From: Nitrososphaeria archaeon
GTDB lineage: Archaea > Thermoproteota > Nitrososphaeria > JACIWG01
DNA: 64,000 bases
Reading direction: 5' to 3'
Assembly (NCBI GenBank): GCA_029776065.1
Contig: JARVJP010000009.1
Location: forward strand, 640,514 to 704,513
Made by a program: the position numbers and the translations under genes. Of this stretch, positions 17,231 through 26,756 are shown one piece after another. How positions within the stretch are numbered: position 1 is the first letter of the stretch; each line of letters starts with the position of its first letter. The notes beneath the pieces are model-generated. The model had not been told where the DNA came from. It was given only the letters and a program-made list of their open reading frames with translations, and searched no databases.

Positions 17231-17697
17231 ATGGAGGGTCCCCGCCAAGGACGACCTACATAGCGATCAGCTGTATTGAAGCAGTCAGAGAACTTGATGG
17301 CAAGATAGAGAAATTCGGTCAATTCTATCGAGCTAGGGCCCGTAGGATGGCCTCCATGATATATGAGACGGGTCTTCTCAGCACTATAAGTTACCTCTAC
17401 GCCAAGGCGACCAAGGATGTTTATGATAAGTTTGTTAGCGCTGATGTAAAAGGAGGAGTAAAATTCGAGCTCCTTAAGAATGAGGAAAAGGAAAATGTCG
17501 CACACGCTGCCTATCTATATCAGGTCCTCAGTTACATTTCCGAGAAGCTAGGTCGAGCTGGGCAGGAAAGAGAACCTATCGACTTTGTTAAGAAGTTGGC
17601 CGAAAATCCTATAGAACTTGGGGTAGCCGAATCCCTCCTCAAACCTTTCCTGATAGAGTTGAAACACTTAGCAGAAGCAATATGGGTAGAAGAGTGA
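17231..17697 (+). CDS. cmr5: Cmr5 small subunit; 5' end needs one missing base or a non-ATG start
   Basis: The uninterrupted frame from the ATG at 17347 encodes 116 residues. Cmr5-like sequence extends upstream in the same frame (YIAISCIEAVRELDGKIEKFGQFYRARARRM) with no ATG, GTG or TTG. An ATG at 17231 opens a frame reading MEGP that would join this sequence if the C4 run at 17240-17243 had one more C, giving MEGPPPRTTYIAISCIE and ~156 residues. A start at an ATA or ATT codon is the alternative. Cmr5 is the helical small subunit stacking beside Cmr4 in III-B complexes. The stop overlaps the cmr1 ATG. Confidence 0.8.
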
Positions 17698-19166
17698 TGG
17701 AAATAGACCTTGACCAGATTAAAGCAGTGGCAAAAGAGCTAACCGAACAATGCCTTGTAGCGGAGGTCAAGCTAGTTAATATAACTCACGCCAGACTTGG
17801 AGGATACAATGCTAGAACCTATTCAAACGAGCTGCAACTTGCCGAAACCCTCAGAACTCAGAGCATCAAGGGTGTTTGGCGTTGGTGGATAAGAGTGATA
17901 CTTTCAGGAGCAGCGTGGGAAATGGGCATAAACGATGCTGGTCCCATAATCGAGCTTACCAGAAAGATTATGGGTTCCACTGAGTCAGCATCAACCTTAA
18001 TTCTGAAACTTGCAGCTACTCCAGCAGAGACAGAAGCGGTCTTACCTAGAAGAGCTATCAATATGTTATCCAACCTTAAGGGTAAATATCCAAGCGAAGA
18101 TATCAAAAAGATATTTTCCGAATGCGGTTTGCAAATACCTCAAAAACTTAATCGTAGAGGCTTTATTAACACAATACTTCCACCCAGACTAGGGCTCCTT
18201 GTAATGGACGAAGAATTGTCAGTAAAGGAGTTAGATGGAATGCTTCAGATGTATAAGGCAGGATCCCTGGAAGCATGTGTCCAAATTTACGCAAGAACTG
18301 GGACTGGGATTGCTAAGGATGAGATTAATGTGGCAATAGGTGCTCTTCTCCTCGCATTGATTCTCCAAGGCGTAGGTGCAATAACCAGAAGGGGTTTCGG
18401 GCACTTCCAAATAACATGTCGAGAAGGCTCGCAATATCCTTTTATTAAGGCCTACGTGGAGTATGTAAAACAGCTAAATGAAGCGGTTGACGCAAGTACA
18501 ACAAGAGATGCACTCAATAAACTCATACATGAAGCAATTGGAAGTGCAAAGCGCCTTCTCGAAAAGATTACAGTTTCCCATAAGGTAACGGAGACGATAC
18601 CTCCGCGTCCTTCCCTTTCCTTTGAGCGCTCAGCATTCAAGCTAGAAATTGTAAAGATCGATGTAGGAAGTGGAAGAGATAGTCCTGAGTGGAACTTACT
18701 GAGATGTTTAGGTTTTAAGAAGAAGGACGAAGCACAACTCAAACTCCTTAGAAAACTAGGACAAGCAACCTTAAAGATAGAGTGGAAGAGGAATAAGGGA
18801 CTAGACATCTTTGCTAGTGGTAGGGATCTCCAAACATGGATTCTTGGCCTACCCCGCTCCCATTTAGCTATACACTCAGGCGAAAAGGATACAGGTTATT
18901 TCTTACCCCCAAAATCGCCTAGAGAGCGACTTGAAGTAGGGAGAAGATCCAGTTCGATTTCTTTTGCTCCACTTAAGCAGATTAGTGACTATGAGTGGTT
19001 AGTAGCTGCCTATGGCTTCCTTTCAAGCGACTGGCCAGAGAGAATAGAGTGGTTGAGTGGGACAAGGGGAAAGGTAAGTGTGTCCTTAAAAGTTGAAGTT
19101 CGGAAACGCTTTGATGAATCGTTCCAGCAAGTCGTCGACTACCTACATAGGGGAGGAAGAGCTTGA
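17697..19166 (+). CDS. cmr1: Cmr1 (Cas7-group RAMP)
   Basis: 489 residues from the ATG at 17697 (TGATG overlap with cmr5); the frame is open from 17682. RTQSIKGVWRWWIRVILSGA is the Cmr1 hallmark, and VGAITRRGFGHFQI is its glycine-rich loop. At 489 residues it is longer than many Cmr1 proteins and appears to hold two RAMP-like halves. Cmr1 caps the head of the III-B filament near the 3' end of crRNA. It is joined end-to-end to cmr6. Confidence 0.92.
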   Translation: MEIDLDQIKAVAKELTEQCLVAEVKLVNITHARLGGYNARTYSNELQLAETLRTQSIKGVWRWWIRVILSGAAWEMGINDAGPIIELTRKIMGSTESASTLILKLAATPAETEAVLPRRAINMLSNLKGKYPSEDIKKIFSECGLQIPQKLNRRGFINTILPPRLGLLVMDEELSVKELDGMLQMYKAGSLEACVQIYARTGTGIAKDEINVAIGALLLALILQGVGAITRRGFGHFQITCREGSQYPFIKAYVEYVKQLNEAVDASTTRDALNKLIHEAIGSAKRLLEKITVSHKVTETIPPRPSLSFERSAFKLEIVKIDVGSGRDSPEWNLLRCLGFKKKDEAQLKLLRKLGQATLKIEWKRNKGLDIFASGRDLQTWILGLPRSHLAIHSGEKDTGYFLPPKSPRERLEVGRRSSSISFAPLKQISDYEWLVAAYGFLSSDWPERIEWLSGTRGKVSVSLKVEVRKRFDESFQQVVDYLHRGGRA

Positions 19167-20003
19167 TTGTCTACCGCTGAAAATCCCTCTCTGACAGCTC
19201 ACTGGATCGAGAAGGTTTACGAGCAGCTCATAGTCTCCCAATGGATGGGTAATACGCCGAATCTCTTCAGCTTAGCTAGCATATCATCATTTACGATCAA
19301 CACTGCAACAGAAAAGGAAAATGAGAAGCGTTCGGTCTTAGAAATGCTCACTAAGTATAGCAAAGAAGTTAGTCTAGCCAAGGTTAACAGGCATTTGGAT
19401 GAGACTAAAGCGGCCTATTCTTCTCTAGGTTTCCCTATTCTCGACCTAGAAGCGAGACTTACCTATAGGGCGGTGGTGGGAGCCTCATCCACCTTCGGAC
19501 AGACCGCATTTGAGGTAGGATTGTCCTTCGATCCTCTCCTAAACGTCCCCTATATCCCTGGCTCAAGCATCAAAGGTGCCGTTAAAGCAGCAAGCAGACT
19601 GGGGAAAGTAATTCCTGACGATAAGATGCTAAGGGAGCTCTTTGGTAACGGCTTAGTTGGGCGCTTAGACTTCTCGGATGCTTATCCTGTAGAGGGGGGC
19701 GTGAAGGGGTATATCCTCATCCCTGATGTGCTGACACCACACTACAGCAAAGGAGGCGAAGATGTTCTAGAAGAAGACAAAATTATGCCAACCCCTATCC
19801 CATTTCTATCCATAGCTCCAACCACTAGGTTCAGATTCCTTATAGCAGATAGGGCCCAGAAACTCGACCAGCCATTCTTGGAGACGTTACTCAAAGCCGT
19901 CGCCGTCGCCTTCTCATTAGGGGTTGGTGCGAAGACAGCCCTAGGCTACGGAGCCTTCGAGCTCGTAAAGGCTTTCGTCGAAGAAGGTGGGCGAAATGCC
20001 TAG
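19167..20003 (+). CDS. cmr6: Cmr6 (Cas7-group RAMP)
   Basis: 278 residues starting at a TTG immediately after the cmr1 TGA. LSFDPLLNVPYIPGSSIKGAVKA is the signature RAMP loop of Cmr6, and VAFSLGVGAKTALGYGAFEL is the C-terminal G-rich motif. Cmr6 joins Cmr1 at the filament head. The end overlaps cas10 by 8 nt. Confidence 0.93.
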   Translation: MSTAENPSLTAHWIEKVYEQLIVSQWMGNTPNLFSLASISSFTINTATEKENEKRSVLEMLTKYSKEVSLAKVNRHLDETKAAYSSLGFPILDLEARLTYRAVVGASSTFGQTAFEVGLSFDPLLNVPYIPGSSIKGAVKAASRLGKVIPDDKMLRELFGNGLVGRLDFSDAYPVEGGVKGYILIPDVLTPHYSKGGEDVLEEDKIMPTPIPFLSIAPTTRFRFLIADRAQKLDQPFLETLLKAVAVAFSLGVGAKTALGYGAFELVKAFVEEGGRNA

Positions 20004-23000
20004 AGACGATTTCTTCAAGAAGAAGATAGCAGCACTTCTACACGACTCCCCTGGCAAACCTTGGATAATATCTGGGGATCTCAGCTGGCTAGGAGGGCAC
20101 GAAGAAGATGCGAAGTCACTAGCAACTGATCTCTTTGGTGATGAAATTGCTACTCTTATTGGCGATAATGATGTGAAGAATTCTGATAAGCTGGCAGCAT
20201 CCTTTGACAGATGGATTCTATCCTTCTTGATGGGAGGCGATTATGAGCGTGGTGCCTTCGTTACCAAGGATGTGAAGCTCTTCAACCTATTCTACCGTGA
20301 GAAGCCCCACCAAGCTCCTCTCCAACCCCCTTCAAAGGACCAGCTACAATACCGTGAGCAGCTGAGCAAATTTGTCGAGAACGTAAAGACCATTCATGAG
20401 CAAGTGTCAAACAAAGGAGGATGGCATCTAGCCTACAACACCTTCTACGCTATCTACGAATACCTATGGTGCAGATACTTCGGTACTCCAGGCCCCGCTG
20501 ACACCCGATTCCCAACTCATACAGTCTTCGACCATACTTATGCAACCGCCTCGACCTTGAATGTGGTAGGCAGTGGGATAATAGACGGCTATATGGTCTC
20601 TATTGACCTTGGAGGAGTCCAGAACTTCATCTCTGCATCGAGGAAATTGCGTGATCTATGGGCCTCGAGCTGGCTTACCTCTTCTCTTGCCTGGTCGATG
20701 GTCTTACCGTTCGTTGAAGCCTTTGGACCAGATATCTTGGTTCTCCCGACGGCTAGAGGAAACCCCTTTTTTTATCATACGCTGGCATGCATGCTAAATA
20801 CACAGGGAGTAGGGGAGATACCTAGCGATATTAAGAAGTCTTCCAAGCTCGCAGGCTACGAAATCGGTTTAGGATACCCTAGACATGCGGTAGTGCCAGC
20901 AACAGTAACGTTAATCCTTCCTAGCTCGACATCCCATCCAGAGGACGCAAAACTCACTGCCGATGGAAAGGAATTGGAGCTTTCCGATACAAGGAAGATT
21001 GCTGAGTTCATGAATGAACTTTACCTTTCGAGGTGGAGAGAACTGGTCAAATCGATCCTTGAAGCCATTATGACACCAAAACTTGAGATGTTAAGACAAG
21101 TTTTTGACGATATGTCTCTCAAGGATTCTCCTCCTTTATCGCTTCGAGTGGCTGTAGCTGAAATAAAATCAGATCTCTCTTCGAAGGAAGCTTACCTTGT
21201 CTACCATAAAGCATTCCGAAAGGTTTTACATGGCTTAAGGGAGGCGGCGGGTCTGAAGGTTGCTCCATCTGTAGCGCTTAACCTAACAGAATATACTAGG
21301 AACTACGAGCGATATCCTCTTACATCAGGTGAGCTCAGGTTTTACACCTGCTCAGTCTGTGGCGAAGTCCCTTCGGTTCCAAAATTTTTAAAAGTCGCAG
21401 AAGAAATCAACTCATCCGTAAATGAGAAGAACCTGATTACTGTAGAAGAGATTAGAGGACGACTGGCAGGAGAACGCCTATGCCCCTTCTGTCTGATAAA
21501 GAGGCTTTCAACAACCAAAAAGGTATTTCCTCAAATCTTGGAAGTGTTACTTAAGAAGCATCAGGACCCTGCCCTTCCACGTTTCCCTAGTGTCTCTTCA
21601 GTTGCAGCTGTTAACTTCAAAAAGGTTGTAGTGGATGCAGCCATCAAAAAGCCAGAAGTCATTTTTCCACTTCTACGTGATGTTATCAAGTCTAGAGAAG
21701 ATATTAACGAGTTGCTAGCCCCTAAGGTCGCCTATAGACCTGAGCAAGAACTTCTCGAACAGATCGGGCAGAAGTTTAAGGAAGATGACTTTCAAGCTCT
21801 GGGCACACTGGCGATTGGAGATGCAGAGGGCCTACTCTTAGTAGGAGAGCAAAGAACCTTAGTTAGTAAATTAGCTCGAGCTGTAAGGGAAGTTTTGTCT
21901 TCTGAACCAGCATTGAACACTTACTACGCCATGATCAAGGGCGATGGAGACGATGTGGGAAAAGTCATAAGGGGCGACATCGACGATGTAAAGGCAATAC
22001 CTACATTCAATAATCTCTTCCAATATCTTTCTACTTTAACGCCCAATGAAGATCTTGGTAATGTCCTCCACACGATTGGAGATAACAAATTAGAGGAAGC
22101 GGCTCGACATCTCTCAAAAGGACTTGACCGAGAAATAAGACCTGAAGAAATACAGGAATTGTTAGCGCTACTAAAGAAAAGCCTCAAGGTCGAATCTGAG
22201 GATGAAGAGAAGTGGAAGAAAAGACTTCTAGTCTCCCCTACCTATCATGCGACCCTTAGCCGAAGCCTTATGACATTAGCCACTCAAATCTCAAATGAGA
22301 TATCAGATCCAAGGGTTAGAGGGTTCGTTGTCTACTCGGGCGGTGATGATGTTCTAGCTATGAGCCCTGTAGAAGCTGCCTTGAATGTAACATTAACGGT
22401 GCGAAGTCTATATGAGGGCAAACCAATTATAGGCTTCTTAAAGCAGAATGATATTGAGAGTAAGAAAGACAACTTTGTTCCCTCCTTAGGCGACCTAGGG
22501 CAGTCTTTCGCTATCACATACGCTCATTACAGGTATCCCCTCTTCCGTGCCCTAGAAGTTGGTGTTAACGCTCTTGAAGAAAAGGCAAAAGAGGTTGTAT
22601 GGTTGGAATCTTCTATGCCACATTCCCCATCATCAAAGAAAGATTCTGTCATAGTAACATATGTGCCAAGAGGCGGTAGCCAGATACAGGCTATGCTCCC
22701 ATACCGAGCAAATGACGGTCAGATTGGAGAATTTGTTAGAGAAATAATCTATGCATTAGGAATCATCGACGAAAGAAAGATGTCAGCCAGTATCGTCAAG
22801 GACGTAGACGAGTGGATGAATAAAATAATGGTTGCTTACTCCAAAGATTCAAAGGAGCTAGCCAAGGAAATAATCGGTTACATCGTTGAAAGGAATGCCT
22901 CAACAGAATGTGACACCTTAGATAAAAACAGAATGAAGGAACTGTTAATTAAAGGTCTGGACTTGGCATGGTGCTATAGCCACGAAACGCCTGAAGAGAG

Positions 23001-23091
23001 ACGACAGAATCTTGCTAAGACGCTGCTTATAACAGAATTAAACATGGCCCTACAGACGGAAATGGGAGCAAGGAGAGGTATAGAGTCTTGA
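19996..23091 (+). CDS. cas10: Cas10 (Cmr2), HD nuclease and cyclic oligoadenylate synthase
   Basis: 1031 residues from the ATG at 19996; a GTG at 19987 is also in frame. The N-terminal IAALLHDSPGKPW has the HD dyad (His16, Asp17) of the DNase domain. YMVSIDLGGVQNFISASRKLRD follows, at the entry to the first Palm domain. A zinc finger is made by C-S-V-C and C-P-F-C around 21350-21490. MIKGDGDDVGKVIRGD is another conserved Palm segment. VVYSGGDDVLAMSP supplies an intact GGDD (residues 782-785), the active site that makes cOA from ATP. Cas10 is the III-B large subunit. Both the HD and cyclase motifs are complete, so signalling to Csx1 is expected. Confidence 0.97.
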   Translation: MPRDDFFKKKIAALLHDSPGKPWIISGDLSWLGGHEEDAKSLATDLFGDEIATLIGDNDVKNSDKLAASFDRWILSFLMGGDYERGAFVTKDVKLFNLFYREKPHQAPLQPPSKDQLQYREQLSKFVENVKTIHEQVSNKGGWHLAYNTFYAIYEYLWCRYFGTPGPADTRFPTHTVFDHTYATASTLNVVGSGIIDGYMVSIDLGGVQNFISASRKLRDLWASSWLTSSLAWSMVLPFVEAFGPDILVLPTARGNPFFYHTLACMLNTQGVGEIPSDIKKSSKLAGYEIGLGYPRHAVVPATVTLILPSSTSHPEDAKLTADGKELELSDTRKIAEFMNELYLSRWRELVKSILEAIMTPKLEMLRQVFDDMSLKDSPPLSLRVAVAEIKSDLSSKEAYLVYHKAFRKVLHGLREAAGLKVAPSVALNLTEYTRNYERYPLTSGELRFYTCSVCGEVPSVPKFLKVAEEINSSVNEKNLITVEEIRGRLAGERLCPFCLIKRLSTTKKVFPQILEVLLKKHQDPALPRFPSVSSVAAVNFKKVVVDAAIKKPEVIFPLLRDVIKSREDINELLAPKVAYRPEQELLEQIGQKFKEDDFQALGTLAIGDAEGLLLVGEQRTLVSKLARAVREVLSSEPALNTYYAMIKGDGDDVGKVIRGDIDDVKAIPTFNNLFQYLSTLTPNEDLGNVLHTIGDNKLEEAARHLSKGLDREIRPEEIQELLALLKKSLKVESEDEEKWKKRLLVSPTYHATLSRSLMTLATQISNEISDPRVRGFVVYSGGDDVLAMSPVEAALNVTLTVRSLYEGKPIIGFLKQNDIESKKDNFVPSLGDLGQSFAITYAHYRYPLFRALEVGVNALEEKAKEVVWLESSMPHSPSSKKDSVIVTYVPRGGSQIQAMLPYRANDGQIGEFVREIIYALGIIDERKMSASIVKDVDEWMNKIMVAYSKDSKELAKEIIGYIVERNASTECDTLDKNRMKELLIKGLDLAWCYSHETPEERRQNLAKTLLITELNMALQTEMGARRGIES

Positions 23092-24158
23092 GAGACATCT
23101 TGTTTCGAACGATAGAGCCAATGATGTTCAGAGGGGCTTCGGAGTTCTCTCCCACATCACGTGGCCCGCAAACAGGTGCGTGGAGTAGACCCCTTCCGCC
23201 CCCATCTACGATAGCAGGGGCCCTCGCTACACTGATCCTTCAACATGAAAATCGTTCTCTTGTAGGAGGAAAACCGTCGGCGTGGTACGAGGAAGTTACC
23301 GATGTCCTAGGCGGAAAAGGCTCTACTATGTTAAGGGGACCGTATTTGATAAATGGTGAAGGTGGTACCTATGTTCAGTATAAAGAGGGACTGCTACTGC
23401 TTAATGAGCTCAAAAAAGGTTTGACAAAAGGTGATTTGCTGAAAGCCGCAAAAGACCTCGACAAAGCAAAAAATAAGTTCGAACTCGGGCATGTAGATTT
23501 AATCGGCATCAAACTCTCAGACGAGAATAAGGCGACTGAGACAGGGCTGGTCTACAGCGCTAGAATGGTCGATTATGGAAAGATTGGTGGACGGAAGAAC
23601 ATCAGCTGCAGCATAATGATTGAGATTCTCAAAGCCTCTGATTCGCTAGAGAAAGCTCTTTTGACACCCAAGATTATACGACTTGGGGGCGAAGGGCGAT
23701 TGGTCGAAGTAATAGCTGAAGAACTTCAGCCTGTTAGCGAATTTGTAAGGGCAGAGGGCTGCAGAACAAGAGAGCTGAGACTTTATGTAGCAACACCCAT
23801 GCTCTTCGAAGCATCGCCTTGCCTGTTTTCTAAAGAAGGCGTTGAAGTCGAACCTGGGACAGTATTCTTAAGTTCTAGCCTAAATTGGAAAGTGAGTGCC
23901 TATCTGAATGATGTCGGCTTTAAGGCGACTTTTATCAGAGTGGCAGGTAGTCTGAGGATGCTAGGAGGATTTAGCGTCGCCAAAGCCGCTCGAAAACCTA
24001 TGTATGCAGCCCTTCATCCAGGCTCCGTTATCGAGATCACTCGTGAATTACCATTTTCAAAAGAAGACTGTTACAAAATCTATTCTGAGGGGCTTGGACT
24101 CTTTCGGGATCTTGGATACGGAACAGTCATACCCATACCAATCGTCAATCATGCCTAA
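23088..24158 (+). CDS. cmr3: Cmr3 (Cas5-group RAMP)
   Basis: 356 residues from a TTG overlapping the cas10 stop. MRDILFRTIEPMMFRGASEF and the proline-rich RPLPPPSTIAGALAT are characteristic of Cmr3. The C-terminal GLFRDLGYGTVIPIPI is the RAMP G-loop. Cmr3 binds the 8-nt crRNA handle and pairs with Cas10 at the base of the complex. It is the last gene of the Cmr operon. Confidence 0.92.
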   Translation: MRDILFRTIEPMMFRGASEFSPTSRGPQTGAWSRPLPPPSTIAGALATLILQHENRSLVGGKPSAWYEEVTDVLGGKGSTMLRGPYLINGEGGTYVQYKEGLLLLNELKKGLTKGDLLKAAKDLDKAKNKFELGHVDLIGIKLSDENKATETGLVYSARMVDYGKIGGRKNISCSIMIEILKASDSLEKALLTPKIIRLGGEGRLVEVIAEELQPVSEFVRAEGCRTRELRLYVATPMLFEASPCLFSKEGVEVEPGTVFLSSSLNWKVSAYLNDVGFKATFIRVAGSLRMLGGFSVAKAARKPMYAALHPGSVIEITRELPFSKEDCYKIYSEGLGLFRDLGYGTVIPIPIVNHA

Positions 24159-24705
24159 GATGTAGAGAATGTTGGTTGGGGTAGTACGCGAATTGCGCAT
24201 TTTCTACTCTTGGCTGGTAACCCTGGAGCGAATACCGTCGGGCTAAGTTATTATATAAAGAACTATTCTCTATGGAAAAAGGAAAGGCGAGAGATCTTGG
24301 AGAGCATTTTAATGGTAACAAACCGAGGAAGTGAAGGGAAATGCGGTGAGCTTTAAGCCTCTTGGCAGAAATGCAACCTAAAACTTCCGTTTTATCGAGG
24401 TTCCAGTTATAAAATCTGAAATTGACTACGCTTACTTTGAAAGCCTCAAGACCGTTAGAGAAAAAGGCGGTAGCATCACAACTGAAGAGTTCACGAGTCA
24501 ACTATATAACGTCAGAAAAATCTTCGACAAGTTGTCTAGGAGATCTTCCAACCTTACAACGTTAGGCATAATCAAAACTTGTTGGCAAGAAAGATGTAAA
24601 CTAAACATAGGAAAAATTAGGCTGAGTAAACCCAAAGAATTTAAAATGAGAAATTTATGGTTCTAGAAATTGAATGTAAACATGTTCAAAACCGTAACCT
24701 TAGAT
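24159..24705. other. Gap between the Cmr and I-A modules, with an unassigned open fragment
   Basis: The plus-strand frame 24382-24666 is open and reads like protein: EVPVIKSEIDYAYFESLKTV, then TTEEFTSQLYNVRKIFDKL. It has no good start codon and is preceded by a TAA at 24379. It may be the tail of a decayed helical protein. I do not recognise it. Otherwise the stretch, including the minus-strand frame over 24145-24501, shows no supported gene. Confidence 0.35.
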
Positions 24706-25335
24706 CTATGAATTACTTAAAGAAGCCTTTATAATCTTGCCAAATTCAGTCAGCTCATAATTACCCTCTACAAGGTCTAACACTCCATTTTCACATAATA
24801 TCCTAAGCTTTCTCCAAGCTGTAGTCTTACTAGTACCACATTTTTGAACTATCTCGGAAAGCTTCAGAGACTCTTTATCTAGAACTTCTAAGATCTTTAA
24901 ACTTTTGGAGTCAATTTCTTTGAGATGGCACCATTTTAATGGGAATGAGACTATGTTCGACGAATCCTCAAATTCAACCTCTATTATGGCATCCAACTTG
25001 AGTATAGATGCAGCCAGCAGTGTTTCTAAGATTAGTGCTCTTAATCCTCCACTCAAGTTTATTAGAAATCTATTGTTTTTCTTTCTTGAAAATGCGTTAA
25101 TTATTTCTATTATGCCCTTACTAAAGTCTCTTACTTCTATATCAGCCCTATTGACAGTAGGATTATGGAAAGCTTTCTCCAATATCGTCTTAAAACTTTG
25201 AAATACCCTCTCACTTCTTTCGTCGACAGGCTTGGGGATCAACGTTACGACTTCATCTTCATCTCTCATTCCCCTTCTTGATACAGCTCTTAAAGCGAAC
25301 TTTTCATCAAAACCTAAAGTAACTACAACAATCAT
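24706..25335 (-). CDS. csa3: Csa3, CARF-wHTH transcription regulator
   Basis: 209 residues from the ATG at 25335; the frame extends upstream but the family begins MIVVVTLGFDEKFALRAV. The N-terminal CARF domain has the ligand loop LINLSGGLRALILETLLAAS. The C-terminal winged helix is LKLSEIVQKCGTSKTTAWRKL. Csa3 regulators bind promoters of cas genes and arrays in I-A systems and can respond to cyclic tetra-adenylate. It diverges from csa5 over a ~110-nt gap, so it probably controls that operon and itself. It also links cOA made by Cas10 to type I-A expression. Confidence 0.9.
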   Translation of the reverse strand: MIVVVTLGFDEKFALRAVSRRGMRDEDEVVTLIPKPVDERSERVFQSFKTILEKAFHNPTVNRADIEVRDFSKGIIEIINAFSRKKNNRFLINLSGGLRALILETLLAASILKLDAIIEVEFEDSSNIVSFPLKWCHLKEIDSKSLKILEVLDKESLKLSEIVQKCGTSKTTAWRKLRILCENGVLDLVEGNYELTEFGKIIKASLSNS

Positions 25336-25444
25336 TACCGTTTTACACAGGGAAAACAGATTAATAAATATTTCTAAAAATTGGAACTGTTTCAAAAAGA
25401 AGAAAAACTTAAATAACATGACTTACCATAATGAATGAGCTGAA
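25336..25444. promoter_or_regulatory. Divergent csa3 / csa5 promoter region
   Basis: The rightward TATA-like sequence aaaacttaaataac lies 35-45 nt before the csa5 ATG, and the leftward one is near aatatttattaat. An inverted repeat, aaacag (25354-25359) and ctgttt (25387-25392), spans the middle and is a candidate Csa3 site. Confidence 0.45.
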
Positions 25445-25798
25445 ATGTCTGAATCACGAAATCCTTTCGATAACACATCAAGACTCTTGGCTGTTCTCAT
25501 AAACGAGCAAGGAGGGTACACTTACGTCGACAAACTTGGCAATGCCCCATCCAAGGATCTAGCAATTTTCTATCTTAGAGAAGCGTTGAGAGATTACCAT
25601 TCAATCTTAAGCCGAGGATTTGAAAAAGAGAGCTCAAAAGAAGAAAATAAATTGATAAACTTTCTGCAGGTAGAAAATGATATCAACCAGATAGAGAGCA
25701 TAACTAGTGCAAAAGATTTGCGTGAGAAATTGTCTTTCATAGCAACAAAATCTTTGACCATCCTAGCAAAGCTTAAAATTAAAGAGGTGCAGCAATAA
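25445..25798 (+). CDS. csa5: Csa5 (Cas11), small subunit of type I-A Cascade
   Basis: 117 residues, helical, beginning MSESRNPFDNTSRLLAVLINEQGGYTYVDKLGNAPS. This stretch and the following EALRDYHSILSRG match the Csa5 family. It stacks along the Cas7 backbone and aids R-loop formation. The stop overlaps the cas7 ATG (TAATG). Confidence 0.88.
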   Translation: MSESRNPFDNTSRLLAVLINEQGGYTYVDKLGNAPSKDLAIFYLREALRDYHSILSRGFEKESSKEENKLINFLQVENDINQIESITSAKDLREKLSFIATKSLTILAKLKIKEVQQ

Positions 25799-26751
25799 TG
25801 CAAGACATATTCCTTTCTGTTAGGGGAAGGGTCTTATTAAACGTTGAAGCATTGAATATGACGGAATCCATAGGGAACTATGTTAAACACAGAAAAGTTC
25901 CGGTGCTTGTTCCAGAAAAAGATGGTTTCATAACCTATTACGTGCCAGCAGTCTCTGGAGAAAGTATTGCACATGGTTTCCAAAAGGTGTTAGCTGAAGA
26001 GGCGATTAAGGATTCAATTCCTGTCTGCAACCTTTGTAAAAACGGTATATTTCTGAAGAGTACCAACAAAAAAGTAGTAAAAGAAGCCTTTGAAGGAGAA
26101 CCTGAAAAGGGACAATTAGAGGAATTTGTCGTCTCAAAATGCCTGGTTGAAGATATAGGCGGATTCCTTTACGCTGAAGCAGAAAACATAAAAAGAACTT
26201 CGAACTTTTTTGTCGGCTACATGATTCCAGTGAAAGAGGCATTAGGAAACGTAGTTGTGGAATCGCAACTACATTCGAGGTACGCACTTGGTACACCCTT
26301 TGTAAAAGAGCAAGGTCAAATGATATACTATGTAGAACTTTCTTCTGCAGTTTACACTTTCGGTTTTGATCTAGATACAAGTTATATTGGGAAGTTAACC
26401 TTCCAATATAACTCAGCTGGTAAAGAGGTATTGGAAGAAAAAGAGAGAGTAAGAAGGATAAGAACAACTCTTGAAGCACTTAAATTATTTCTATTAGAAC
26501 AGATGTTCGGTGCGAAGAAGACAAGATTTTTACCTGTAGGGGAATGGGAATCACTAGCTATAGGAGTATCCGACAAAGTATGGACAGTCACAAGTCCGTT
26601 CTCAAAGAATTACATAGAAAAGAGCGAGAAAAAGAGAGAAAAGGTGAATTATAATACAAAGCTTTACATATATAAGGCAGATGTTGGAAGCTTTGAAGAA
26701 ACAGTTGTTGATGCAATAAAAGAATCAGTAAGGAGGGTAAGTGAAAGCTGA
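25798..26751 (+). CDS. cas7: Cas7 (Csa2), type I-A Cascade backbone
   Basis: 317 residues. DIFLSVRGRVLLNVEALNMTESIGNY and the later YYVPAVSGESIAHGFQKVL are the RAMP core and conserved loop of Csa2. CNLCKNGIF and a downstream Cys are an optional metal site. LGTPFVKEQGQMIYYVELSSAVYTFGFDLD is typical of DevR-type Cas7. Multiple copies coat the crRNA spacer. Confidence 0.92.
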   Translation: MQDIFLSVRGRVLLNVEALNMTESIGNYVKHRKVPVLVPEKDGFITYYVPAVSGESIAHGFQKVLAEEAIKDSIPVCNLCKNGIFLKSTNKKVVKEAFEGEPEKGQLEEFVVSKCLVEDIGGFLYAEAENIKRTSNFFVGYMIPVKEALGNVVVESQLHSRYALGTPFVKEQGQMIYYVELSSAVYTFGFDLDTSYIGKLTFQYNSAGKEVLEEKERVRRIRTTLEALKLFLLEQMFGAKKTRFLPVGEWESLAIGVSDKVWTVTSPFSKNYIEKSEKKREKVNYNTKLYIYKADVGSFEETVVDAIKESVRRVSES

Positions 26752-26756
26752 TAGAG

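Noticed and set aside
24145-24501. Minus-strand ORF of 118 codons
   Set aside because: No family features, Phe-rich and Cys-containing composition unlike neighbours. It partly overlaps the end of cmr3.
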